Shown one piece after another: positions 1-8,104 of a stretch of 64,000 nt of DNA. The notes below the pieces were generated by a model. It had not been told where the DNA came from and made no database searches. It saw only the letters and a program-made list of their open reading frames with translations. Position numbers and translations under genes: made by a program. Positions within the stretch are counted from its first letter, which is position 1. Each line of letters opens with the position of its first letter. Source of the DNA: Rhodoplanes sp963840055 (GTDB taxonomy: Bacteria; Pseudomonadota; Alphaproteobacteria; Rhizobiales; Xanthobacteraceae); the NCBI GenBank assembly GCA_963840055.1, contig CAWIXM010000029.1:154139-218138 (forward strand), in the 5' to 3' direction.

Positions 1-88
1 GCGCGACCGCGGTCGCGATGCAAAAGTGCGGCAGTCGCCGGAGACGCCACAAGCCACGCAAGCGGTAGCGCCGCACGCGGCGGAGTAA
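1..88 (+). CDS. urtC: C-terminal tail of a urea ABC transporter permease (probable UrtC), cut by the window edge
   Basis: An open frame runs from the window edge to a TAA at 86-88, five bases before the urtD start. It encodes about 28 residues, polar and rich in Ala, Gln and Pro, ending HAAE. This is too short to identify by sequence. The identity rests on context: urtC normally lies directly upstream of urtD and urtE in alphaproteobacterial urea transporter operons, and permeases of this type often end in a variable polar tail. The membrane-spanning part lies outside the window. Confidence 0.5.
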   Translation, partial: RDRGRDAKVRQSPETPQATQAVAPHAAE

Positions 89-92
89 ACGC

Positions 93-851
93 ATGCTCGA
101 GCCGCATACCACCTCCGCGCTGCTTTATCTCGACGGCATCACCGTCTCGTTCGACGGGTTCAAGGCCCTCAGCAATCTCTCGCTGGTGATCGAACCGGGC
201 GAGATGCGCGCCGTGATCGGGCCGAACGGCGCCGGCAAGACCACCATGATGGACGTGGTCACCGGCAAAACCCGGCCGGACTCGGGCGAGGTGTTTTTCG
301 AGCAGGGCACCTACGATCTTTCCAAGCTCGACGAGACGGAAATTGCCGAGCTCGGCATCGGCCGCAAGTTCCAAAAGCCGACGGTGTTCGACATGCACAC
401 GGTCGAGGACAACCTGCTCCTCGCGCTCAAAGACAACCGGCGCGTGCGTGCGACATTGCTGTGGCGGTCCTCGCCCGCGCAACAAGGGCGCATCGACGAG
501 ATTCTCGACACCATTCGCCTAAAAAACCTGCGCGACCGCGTCGCGGGCAGCCTCTCGCATGGGCAGAAGCAGTGGCTCGAAATCGGCATGCTGCTCGCGC
601 AGGAGCCGAAGCTGTTGCTTGTCGACGAACCGGTCGCCGGCATGACCGACGCCGAGACGCGGCAGACCGCCGAACTGCTCAAGGAGATCAATCGCGACCG
701 CACGGTGATCGTGGTCGAGCATGATATGGCCTTCGTGCGCGATCTCGGCGTGCACGTCACCTGTCTGCACGAAGGCTCGGTGCTGGCGGAAGGCTCGATC
801 GATCAGGTCTCGCAGAATGAACGGGTGGTCGAGGTGTATCTTGGGCGCTGA
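93..851 (+). CDS. urtD: Urea ABC transporter ATP-binding protein UrtD
   Basis: One of the two ATPases that power high-affinity urea uptake by the UrtABCDE transporter at the inner membrane. The 252-residue protein has a Walker A motif GPNGAGKTT, an ABC signature LSHGQKQWLEIG, Walker B LLLVDEPVAGM followed by a switch histidine in VVEHD, so it should be a working ATPase. The N-terminal domain resembles the LivG type of branched-chain amino-acid transporters, from which Urt proteins are distinguished mainly by context; here the urease genes follow directly. The ATG at 93 lies five bases after the preceding stop, so translation is probably coupled. Its pairing with urtE and then ureD implies that imported urea feeds the cytoplasmic urease encoded downstream. 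Confidence 0.93.
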   Translation: MLEPHTTSALLYLDGITVSFDGFKALSNLSLVIEPGEMRAVIGPNGAGKTTMMDVVTGKTRPDSGEVFFEQGTYDLSKLDETEIAELGIGRKFQKPTVFDMHTVEDNLLLALKDNRRVRATLLWRSSPAQQGRIDEILDTIRLKNLRDRVAGSLSHGQKQWLEIGMLLAQEPKLLLVDEPVAGMTDAETRQTAELLKEINRDRTVIVVEHDMAFVRDLGVHVTCLHEGSVLAEGSIDQVSQNERVVEVYLGR

Positions 852-864
852 CGTTGTTTAAGTT

Positions 865-971
865 CTCATCCTTCGAGACGCGAGCTTTGCTCGCTCCTCA
901 GGATGAGGATCGGGGATGATTGAGTTTACCTCATCCTGAGGAGGCCCGAAGGGCCGTCTCGAAGGATGAGG
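865..971 (+). repeat. Palindromic repeat pair (REP-like) between urtD and urtE
   Basis: Two inverted copies of one element, at 865-908 and 929-971. Each has outer arms CTCATCCT / AGGATGAG with inner arms around GAGACG and CTCCTC, and its own inner hairpin: CGAGC-TTT-GCTCG in the first, GGCCC-GAA-GGGCC in the second. The two copies are also mutual inverted repeats and could fold into one long stem. The same family occurs at 2880-2999. Elements like this are common in rhizobial intergenic DNA; possible roles are transcript processing or stability, but none can be assigned from sequence. Confidence 0.85.
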
Positions 972-990
972 TTACGGAAGCTATGCAACA

Positions 991-1686
991 ATGCTCGAAG
1001 TCAACTCCATCGATCTGCACTACGGCGCGGCGCAGGCGCTTCGCGAGGTCTCGCTGACCGCCGAGCCGGGCAAAGTGACTTGCGTGCTCGGCCGCAATGG
1101 CGTCGGCAAGACCAGCCTGCTGCGCGCCGTGATGGGCGAGCATCCGGTGAGCGCCGGATCGATCGCCTTTGATGGCTCCGATATCACCAGGCTTTCGACC
1201 GTCGAGCGCGTCCGCCGGCACATCGCCTACGTCCCGCAAGGGCGCGAGATCTTTCCGCTGCTGACGGTAGAGGAGAATCTAGAAACAGGCTTCGCCCCAT
1301 TGCGGCGCGATCAGCGCAAAGTCCCAGCCGATGTGTTCACGCTGTTTCCGGTGCTGCGCACCATGCTGAGGCGGCGCGGAGGCGACTTGTCGGGTGGTCA
1401 GCAGCAACAGCTGGCGATCGGCCGCGCGCTGGTGATGCGGCCGCGGTTGTTGCTGCTTGACGAGCCAACGGAAGGCATCCAACCTTCGATTATCAAGGAC
1501 ATTGGCCGCGCCATCTCCTATCTGCGCTCGCTGAAGGACATGGCGATCATCTTGGTGGAGCAGTATCTCGATTTTGCGCAGGAGCTTGGCGATCATCTGG
1601 TGGTGATGGATCGCGGGTCCATCATTTATTCGTGCGACAGGGAGAATATGGACGAGGCCGCGCTGAAACGCGCACTGGCGATTTGA
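991..1686 (+). CDS. urtE: Urea ABC transporter ATP-binding protein UrtE
   Basis: Second ATPase of the urea transporter, 231 residues, related to LivF. Walker A is GRNGVGKTS, the signature is LSGGQQQQLAIGRAL, and Walker B reads LLLLDEPTEGIQPSI, a sequence typical of UrtE rather than LivF; the switch histidine position is Gln (VEQY), as is common in LivF-type subunits. The ATG at 991 follows the palindromic repeat pair by about 20 bases. The stop overlaps the region just before ureD, so transporter and urease genes appear to be one transcription unit. UrtE should pair with UrtD as a heterodimer on the UrtBC permeases. Confidence 0.93.
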   Translation: MLEVNSIDLHYGAAQALREVSLTAEPGKVTCVLGRNGVGKTSLLRAVMGEHPVSAGSIAFDGSDITRLSTVERVRRHIAYVPQGREIFPLLTVEENLETGFAPLRRDQRKVPADVFTLFPVLRTMLRRRGGDLSGGQQQQLAIGRALVMRPRLLLLDEPTEGIQPSIIKDIGRAISYLRSLKDMAIILVEQYLDFAQELGDHLVVMDRGSIIYSCDRENMDEAALKRALAI

Positions 1687-1691
1687 TTTCG

Positions 1692-2549
1692 ATGGGCAAA
1701 ACTTCGTCTTCCGAGGGATACCTGCCGTCGAACACCGCGCGGAGCGCTATTTTCGCCGCGAACCGCGCGACGGGCCACATTGCGCTTGGCGTCGACGCTG
1801 TCGACGGACGCACCCGCCGCGCGCGCGTGCATGAAGAAGGTTCGCTGCGGGTGAGGTTTCCGCGCAGCGCTGCCGAAGCGCTGGAGGCGGTGATCGTCAA
1901 TACGGCCGGCGGCATGACCGGTGGCGACCGCTTTTCGATCGACTTGTCGGTCGCACCGGGAGCAAACCTGATCGCCTGCACCGCGGCGGCGGAAAAGATT
2001 TACCGCTCGACCGGCGCCGACGCCGAAATGACGGTCACGCTCGCGGTTGGCGACGACGCGCATCTTTCCTGGTTGCCGCAGGAAACCATCTTGTTCGACC
2101 GCTCGCGCCTCAAGCGCAGCATCGATATCGAACTCGCCGCCGGCGGTTCGCTGATCATGGCGGAGGCGGTGGTGTTCGGCCGCACCGCCATGGGCGAGAC
2201 GATGAATGAGGGCTGTTTCACCGACCGCTGGCGCGTGCGTCGGGCCGGAAAACTTGTCTTCGCCGACAGCGTGCGGCTTGACGGCCGTATTGCGGAGACG
2301 CTCGACCGGCCGGCGGTCGCCGCGGGAGCGAATGCCATTGCGACGGCGCTGATCGCTCCGTGTCACGACGGAGCGGTCGATGCAGTGCGGGCGCTCGAGG
2401 AACGATTCGCCGGCGAGGTCGGCGTTTCGGCCTGGAACGGCGTCGCGCTCGTGCGTTTCTGTGCGCGCGACGGCGCCGCGCTGCGCCACGATCTGATCGC
2501 TGTATTGGCGGCGCTTAACGCAAAACTGCCGCGACTCTGGCTGCAGTGA
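1692..2549 (+). CDS. ureD: Urease accessory protein UreD
   Basis: Scaffold chaperone that binds urease apoprotein with UreF and UreG during nickel insertion. The 285-residue protein shows family landmarks: GGMTGGDRF near residue 75, a TAAAEKIYR segment and LPQETILFDRS. The frame is open upstream to 1632, but the ATG at 1692 is preferred because it lies six bases after the urtE stop and gives the usual family length; the longer form would add a basic 20-residue extension inside urtE. It is followed six bases later by ureA, so tight coupling is likely. The sequence appears intact, unlike ureE and ureF further downstream. Confidence 0.93.
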   Translation: MGKTSSSEGYLPSNTARSAIFAANRATGHIALGVDAVDGRTRRARVHEEGSLRVRFPRSAAEALEAVIVNTAGGMTGGDRFSIDLSVAPGANLIACTAAAEKIYRSTGADAEMTVTLAVGDDAHLSWLPQETILFDRSRLKRSIDIELAAGGSLIMAEAVVFGRTAMGETMNEGCFTDRWRVRRAGKLVFADSVRLDGRIAETLDRPAVAAGANAIATALIAPCHDGAVDAVRALEERFAGEVGVSAWNGVALVRFCARDGAALRHDLIAVLAALNAKLPRLWLQ

Positions 2550-2555
2550 GGACAT

Positions 2556-2858
2556 ATGAACCTAACGCCACGGGAAAAGGACAAGTTGCTCGTCGCCATG
2601 GCTGCGATAGTGGCGCGGCGACGGCTCGAACGCGGGGTCAAACTCAATCACCCAGAAGCGGTGGCGCTGATCTCCGACTTTGTTCTGGAGGGGGCGCGCG
2701 ACGGCAAGACGGTCGCCGAACTGATGCGCGACGGCGCGCATGTACTTACCCGAGACCAAGTGATGGACGGGATTCCCGAGATGATTCACGATATCCAGGT
2801 GGAGGGCACGTTTCCCGACGGCACCAAGCTCGTCACCATCCACGATCCGATCAGGTGA
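2556..2858 (+). CDS. ureA: Urease gamma subunit
   Basis: Smallest structural subunit of the nickel urease that hydrolyses urea to ammonia and carbamate in the cytoplasm. At 100 residues it matches the separate gamma subunit of bacterial ureases, starting MNLTPREKDKLLVAMAA, with the conserved LNHPEAVALI and the DGTKLVTIHDPI end. It lies six bases after ureD. The next subunit gene, ureB, is 160 bases away because a palindromic repeat pair sits between them, which is unusual since ureA and ureB are often nearly contiguous. Confidence 0.97.
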   Translation: MNLTPREKDKLLVAMAAIVARRRLERGVKLNHPEAVALISDFVLEGARDGKTVAELMRDGAHVLTRDQVMDGIPEMIHDIQVEGTFPDGTKLVTIHDPIR

Positions 2859-2879
2859 GCGTCGGGGGTGCGCGGGTGG

Positions 2880-2999
2880 CCTCATGGTTCGAGACGCGCC
2901 TTTGGCGCTCCTCACCATGAGGGTCAAGGTTCTTGGGCGAGGGACGGAGGTGCGCCTCGTCCTGAGGAGCCCGCGAAGCGGGCGTCTCGAAGGACGAGG
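2880..2999 (+). repeat. Palindromic repeat pair between ureA and ureB
   Basis: Same family as 865-971. The first copy (2880-2922) has outer arms CCTCATGGT / ACCATGAGG, and the second (2955-2999) has CCTCGTCCT / AGGACGAGG with an inner hairpin CCCGC-GAA-GCGGG. The arms differ from those at 865-971 but stay complementary within each copy. Such compensatory change suggests the folded structure, in DNA or RNA, has been maintained. The block lies inside the urease operon, so transcripts for ureB and ureC must pass through it. Confidence 0.85.
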
Positions 3000-3019
3000 C
3001 TCTCGACAAGGAGCGGAGC

Positions 3020-3325
3020 ATGATCCCCGGCGAATTCTTCATCAAGGACGGCGAGATCGAGCTGAATGTCGGCCGCGAGACCGTGCGCCTCACCGTGTCC
3101 AATGCCGGCGATCGGCCGATCCAGGTCGGCTCGCACTATCATTTTTTTGAGACCAACCCGGCGCTCAAGTTCGACCGTGACAAGGCGCGCGGCATGCGGC
3201 TCGATATTCCGGCGGGAACGGCGGTGCGGTTCGAGCCAGGGCAGACCCGCGAGGTAACGCTAGTCGCGCTCGCCGGCAATCGCACTGTCTACGGATTCCG
3301 CCAGGCGGTTATGGGGAAGCTGTAG
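3020..3325 (+). CDS. ureB: Urease beta subunit
   Basis: Structural beta subunit of urease, 101 residues, beginning MIPGEFF and containing the conserved VGSHYHFFETN and MRLDIPAGTAVRFEPGQ segments near residues 40 and 65. It packs with UreA and UreC in the (UreABC)3 enzyme. An RBS-like GGAGCGG lies just upstream of the ATG. It is intact and full length. Downstream, instead of running straight into ureC as in most urease operons, it is separated from it by a small GFA-family gene. Confidence 0.97.
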   Translation: MIPGEFFIKDGEIELNVGRETVRLTVSNAGDRPIQVGSHYHFFETNPALKFDRDKARGMRLDIPAGTAVRFEPGQTREVTLVALAGNRTVYGFRQAVMGKL

Positions 3326-3374
3326 TCCGGCATCGCTGGAGTCGGCAGCGCGTAGTGAAAGCGGAAACAGAGCA

Positions 3375-3731
3375 ATGACAAGCAAACACTATACGGGCGG
3401 ATGCCAATGCGGCGCGGTGCGTTACGAAGTGACGGCCGATCTCGACAACACCGTCTCCTGCAATTGCTCACGCTGCGCCCGGCTTGGCGCTATTCTCGCC
3501 TTTGCGCCTGCGCAGTCTTTCAAGCTCTTGTCCGGCGAGCACGCGCAAACCGAGTATCGCTTCAACAAGAAAGTCATCGAGCATTTGTTCTGCTCGACCT
3601 GCGGCATCCAATCGTTCGCGCGCGGCGCCATGCCGGACGGCACGCCGATGGTCGCCGTCAATGTCCGCTGCCTGGATGGCGTCGATCCGGCAACGCTCTC
3701 GCCACGAGCGGTCGACGGCCGCAGTTACTGA
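3375..3731 (+). CDS. GFA (CENP-V) family zinc protein inserted in the urease operon
   Basis: A 118-residue protein of the glutathione-dependent formaldehyde-activating / CENP-V fold. Its zinc cysteines are all present: C10 and C12 (GGCQCG), C29, C31 and C34 (CNCSRC), and C73 and C76 (CSTCG). Family members bind zinc in a compact beta fold. A few act with glutathione and formaldehyde, but most have no known activity, so no reaction is assigned. It lies 49 bases after ureB and 16 before ureC on the same strand, so it is probably co-transcribed with urease. A role in metal or thiol homeostasis during urease assembly is possible but only inferred from position. Confidence 0.88.
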   Translation: MTSKHYTGGCQCGAVRYEVTADLDNTVSCNCSRCARLGAILAFAPAQSFKLLSGEHAQTEYRFNKKVIEHLFCSTCGIQSFARGAMPDGTPMVAVNVRCLDGVDPATLSPRAVDGRSY

Positions 3732-3747
3732 CCGGACGAGGACGCCG

Positions 3748-5457
<1,710 letters not shown>

Positions 5458-5527
5458 TGCGCGGCGCGAGGACCTGATGATCGCTTCCGATCGGAAGTTG
5501 GCGTCACCCATCGATAATCTCGGCAAA

Positions 5528-5662
5528 CCATCCTCCCCCGCGAAGCGGGGGAGGGGAACCGCCCGTAGGGCGGTGGAGGGGGGAGCCAAGTTTCAGCTTC
5601 TAGCTTACCCCCTCCACCATGCTGCGCATGGTCCCCCTCCCCCGCTTCGCGGGGGAGGATGG
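5528..5662 (+). repeat. Large inverted repeat with GC-rich arms between ureC and ureE
   Basis: Outer arms CCATCCTCCCCCGC (from 5528) and GCGGGGGAGGATGG (to 5662) are inverted copies. Each end also forms its own hairpin (CCTCCCCCGC-GAA-GCGGGGGAGG and its mirror), and shorter arms such as CCCTCCACC lie inside. This is a different family from the element at 865 and 2880. It resembles the CCCTCCCC-GCGGGG palindromes scattered through many rhizobial genomes. It occupies most of the 303-base gap between ureC and the likely ureE start; nothing else was recognised there. Confidence 0.82.
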
Positions 5663-5760
5663 GTTTGCGTCAAACGCGTCTTTCATCCTGGCAAGGCCGT
5701 CAGGGAAACTGGCCGGTATTGCGCAAGAATACCGAATCGATCAATCGGCAGGCGTATCTC

Positions 5761-6254
5761 GTGAAACGAGCGAGCCAAATCAAAAAAGCCGGTGAGTGGG
5801 ATAGCACGTGCGCATCCGATGCCGTTGTCCTCGACGCTGGCGAACGTCATCGTAGGCGCATCGTACTGACCGGCGAGAAGGGCACCCGCTTCCTGCTCGA
5901 TCTGCCCAAAGCTGTCAGCCTGCAGAATGGCGACGGCCTTGTGCTCGACGATGGCACCATCGTGCGTGTCGAGGGAAAACCGGAGCCGCTGATCGAAATC
6001 TCCGCGCCCGACGCGCCCAGCGCTCGCGCGTCTCGTCCTGGCATCTCGGCAACCGGCATACGGAGATGCAGATCGTCGGAGAGAAACTGCGCATCCGCCG
6101 CGATCACGTGCTAGAGGAAATGCTGAACAATCTCGGCGCCACGCTTCATCCTGTCGACGCGGTGTTCGAGCCCGAGCGCGGCGCTTATGGGCATGACCAT
6201 TCGCATGACCATGGACATTCACACGGCCATGGGCACGACCACGACCATTGCTAG
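5761..6254 (+). pseudogene. ureE: Urease nickel metallochaperone UreE, reading frame broken
   Basis: UreE delivers nickel to the urease active site. The first part (GTG at 5761, then VVLDAGERHRRRIVLTG and FLLDLPKAVSLQ) is in one frame. The second part, WHLGNRHTEMQIVGEK to a histidine-rich nickel-binding tail (HDHSHDHGHSHGHGHDHDH), is in another and begins about 6039. Between them, 6020-6037 encodes the expected ALARL in the third frame. The simplest repair is removal of one base in the C run near 6016-6018 and one near 6036, giving PALARLAWHLGN. So two +1 indels lie within about 20 bases. This may be a real inactivation or a base-calling error. The GTG start is inferred by alignment; an upstream ATG at 5659 lies in the repeat. 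Confidence 0.8.
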
Positions 6255-7016
6255 CACCGGCAGCGCTCCCGGTGATGCTTCACCTCTCACCGCGGGCAGT
6301 GAAAGGGAGGCGACGGTAGTTTCATCCTCGAACGTCGACGCCCTCGCCCTCTATAAGCTGATGGCCTGGTTCTCGCCGTCCTATCCGATCGGCGCATTCT
6401 CCTACTCGAGCGGGATCGAATGGGCGGTCGAAGCGGGCGACATCAGCGACGCCGACACCTTGCTTGACTGGCTCAAGGTGATGATAAGCGACGGCGCGGG
6501 GTTTTGTGACGGCGTTTTCTTTTCGCATGCGTGGCGCGCCTGCACGACTTCCAACGATGACGCCCTTCGCATGGTCATCGAGCTTGCCGCCGCGCTGACG
6601 CCGTCGCGCGAGCGATTTCTGGAGACAACGGCGCAAGGCCGCGCCTTCCTCGATGCGACCCGCGCCGCTTGGCCATGCGCGACCCTCGATCGCTGTGCGG
6701 CAATGGGCGAGGACGCGCTTGCCTATCCGGTCGTCGCTGGCGCCGCCGCAGCGGGTCACGACATTCCGCTACTGAACCGGCCTTGCCGGCCTACCTTCAG
6801 GCGCTGGCGGCAAACTGGGTATCGGCCGGCCTGCGCCTTATTCCGCTGGGCCAGACCGACGGCCAGCGCGTGATCGCAGCGCTTGAGCCGATCGTCGCAG
6901 CGACCGCCGAACGGGCCCTTGCGGCGGCGCTCGACGATGTCGGCAGCGCCGCCTTTCGTGTTGATCTCGCGTCGATGCGGCACGAAACGCAATACACGCG
7001 CTTGTTTCGGAGCTGA
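6229..7016 (+). pseudogene. ureF: Urease accessory protein UreF, reading frame broken
   Basis: UreF links UreD to the GTPase UreG in the urease activation complex. The N-terminal two thirds are clear (LMAWFSPSYPIGAFSYSSG, then GIEWAVEAGDI and GDGVFF-like residues), ending in AGAAAAGHDIPL. The rest continues in the next frame as PALPAYLQALAANWVSAG through LIPLGQTDGQR to MRHETQYTRLFRS. The shift is at about 6769-6771, where a single missing base restores IPL-x-EPALPAYL. The start is placed at the ATG at 6229, overlapping the histidine tail of ureE; it could be a little further in. The stop overlaps the ureG start (ATGA). Either a recent knock-out or a sequencing indel. Confidence 0.85.
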
Positions 7017-7678
7017 TGAATGCTATTTCGCGGGCGTCGCAAAGCAGAAGGCTCGTCGCAATGAGAAGCAACCACGGTCCGCTGCGCGTCGGCGTCGGAG
7101 GGCCGGTCGGCTCCGGCAAGACGGCGCTGGTCGATGCGCTTTGCAAGCGCATGCGCGATCGCTATGACATCGCCGCGATCACGAACGACATCTACACCAA
7201 GTGGGACGCCGAATATCTCGTGCGGTCGGGCGCGCTCGCGCCGGAACGCATCATGGGCGTGGAGACCGGCGGCTGCCCGCACACGGCGATCCGCGAGGAC
7301 GCGTCGGCCAATCTTGCGGCGGTCGCAGATATGCGCCGGCGGTTTCCCGATCTCGATCTCGTTCTCATCGAATCCGGCGGCGACAATCTCGCCGCGACCT
7401 TTTCGCCCGAACTCGCGGATCTGACGATCTATGTCATCGATGTCGCCGCCGGCGACAAGATTCCGTCAAAGGGAGGTCCCGGCATCACCCGATCCGACCT
7501 CCTTGTCATCAACAAGATCGATCTTGCGCCTTATGTCGGGGCTTCGCTCGAAGTCATGGAACGCGACGCCAGACGCATGCGGGGGCCGCGCCCATTCGTC
7601 ATGACCAATCTGCGCGAAGGCCAAGGCCTCGACGATGTCGCGCGGTTCATTGTGGACAAAGGCGCGCTCGATACTTGA
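7016..7678 (+). CDS. ureG: Urease accessory GTPase UreG
   Basis: SIMIBI-class GTPase that couples GTP hydrolysis to nickel transfer into urease. The 220-residue protein has the P-loop GGPVGSGKTALVD, the nickel-binding CPH motif in GVETGGCPHTAIRED, the ESGGDNLAATFSPEL segment and the guanine-specificity motif NKIDLAPYVG. The ATG at 7016 overlaps the ureF stop, although an ATG at 7061 would give the shorter N-terminus seen in many homologues. One oddity is W63, where the family almost always has Glu in the sequence ITNDIYTKEDAE. It is the last gene of the urease operon; 426 bases without a gene follow. Confidence 0.94.
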   Translation: MNAISRASQSRRLVAMRSNHGPLRVGVGGPVGSGKTALVDALCKRMRDRYDIAAITNDIYTKWDAEYLVRSGALAPERIMGVETGGCPHTAIREDASANLAAVADMRRRFPDLDLVLIESGGDNLAATFSPELADLTIYVIDVAAGDKIPSKGGPGITRSDLLVINKIDLAPYVGASLEVMERDARRMRGPRPFVMTNLREGQGLDDVARFIVDKGALDT

Positions 7679-8104
7679 GAAGCCCTCGGGGCGGTCGCCG
7701 TCATCCCAGAGCCAGCACCTTCGTCACCGGCACATCCTGACCACGACGATATCACCCAGTTGGATGATCCAGTCGCGCTGGCGCGGGTCTGCCGGTGGAT
7801 GATCACCGTGGATCAACTTGAGCGAATTCCGTTCCAATGGAATTGGAATTCGCTCAAGTTATCTTTTAGTGGTCGCATTTTCTGCGGCGAACCGGTTCCC
7901 ACTTCGCCGGAAATACTCTAGAGCACGGACCCGCTGACAAGCGGTTAGCGCAGAAGTATGGCGCAGGCGGTTTTCGTCTGTGAACTAGCTCATACCCGCT
8001 AAACGATGTCGGCTGATAGTGATTTCTCTTCAGACAAGCATAGTGTTCCGAAGCGACACTCTCGTTCCCGACGCCAACGCTAAATTCCGCCCAGGAGGCA
8101 AACG
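7679..8104. other. Gene-free region between ureG and the accessory operon
   Basis: No gene with normal start and length is visible. It holds a dispersed repeat at 7819-7924. On the minus strand around 7700-7815 a short protein-like stretch (DWIIQLGDIVVV, then in another frame QDVPVTKVLALG and a stop) may be the decayed tail of an unidentified gene. The last bases carry a strong ribosome-binding site AGGAGG (8093-8098) for the next gene. The promoter of that operon should lie in the 7925-8090 stretch, which is locally less GC-rich, but no clear -35/-10 pair could be fixed. Confidence 0.5.
7819..7924 (+). repeat. Dispersed intergenic repeat, copy 1 of 3
   Basis: Two parts. An inverted repeat around GAGCGAATTCC...GGAATTCGCTC (about 7819-7858) is followed by GTGGTCGCATTTTCTGCGG, then CGAACCGG and CACTTCGCCGGAAA up to 7924. 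The second part is itself weakly palindromic (GGCGAA / TTCGCC). Very similar sequences lie at 46275-46376 (the full element, same orientation) and 34517-34568 (second part only, reversed). All three are outside genes. Function is unknown. Confidence 0.85.

Noticed and set aside
1626..2555. A 309-residue minus-strand frame opposite ureD
   Set aside because: Complete overlap with ureD, which has clear family motifs and close spacing to its neighbours.
3484..3747. Upstream extension of the ureC frame
   Set aside because: Overlaps the GFA-family gene in another frame, and the family alignment places the ureC start at 3748.
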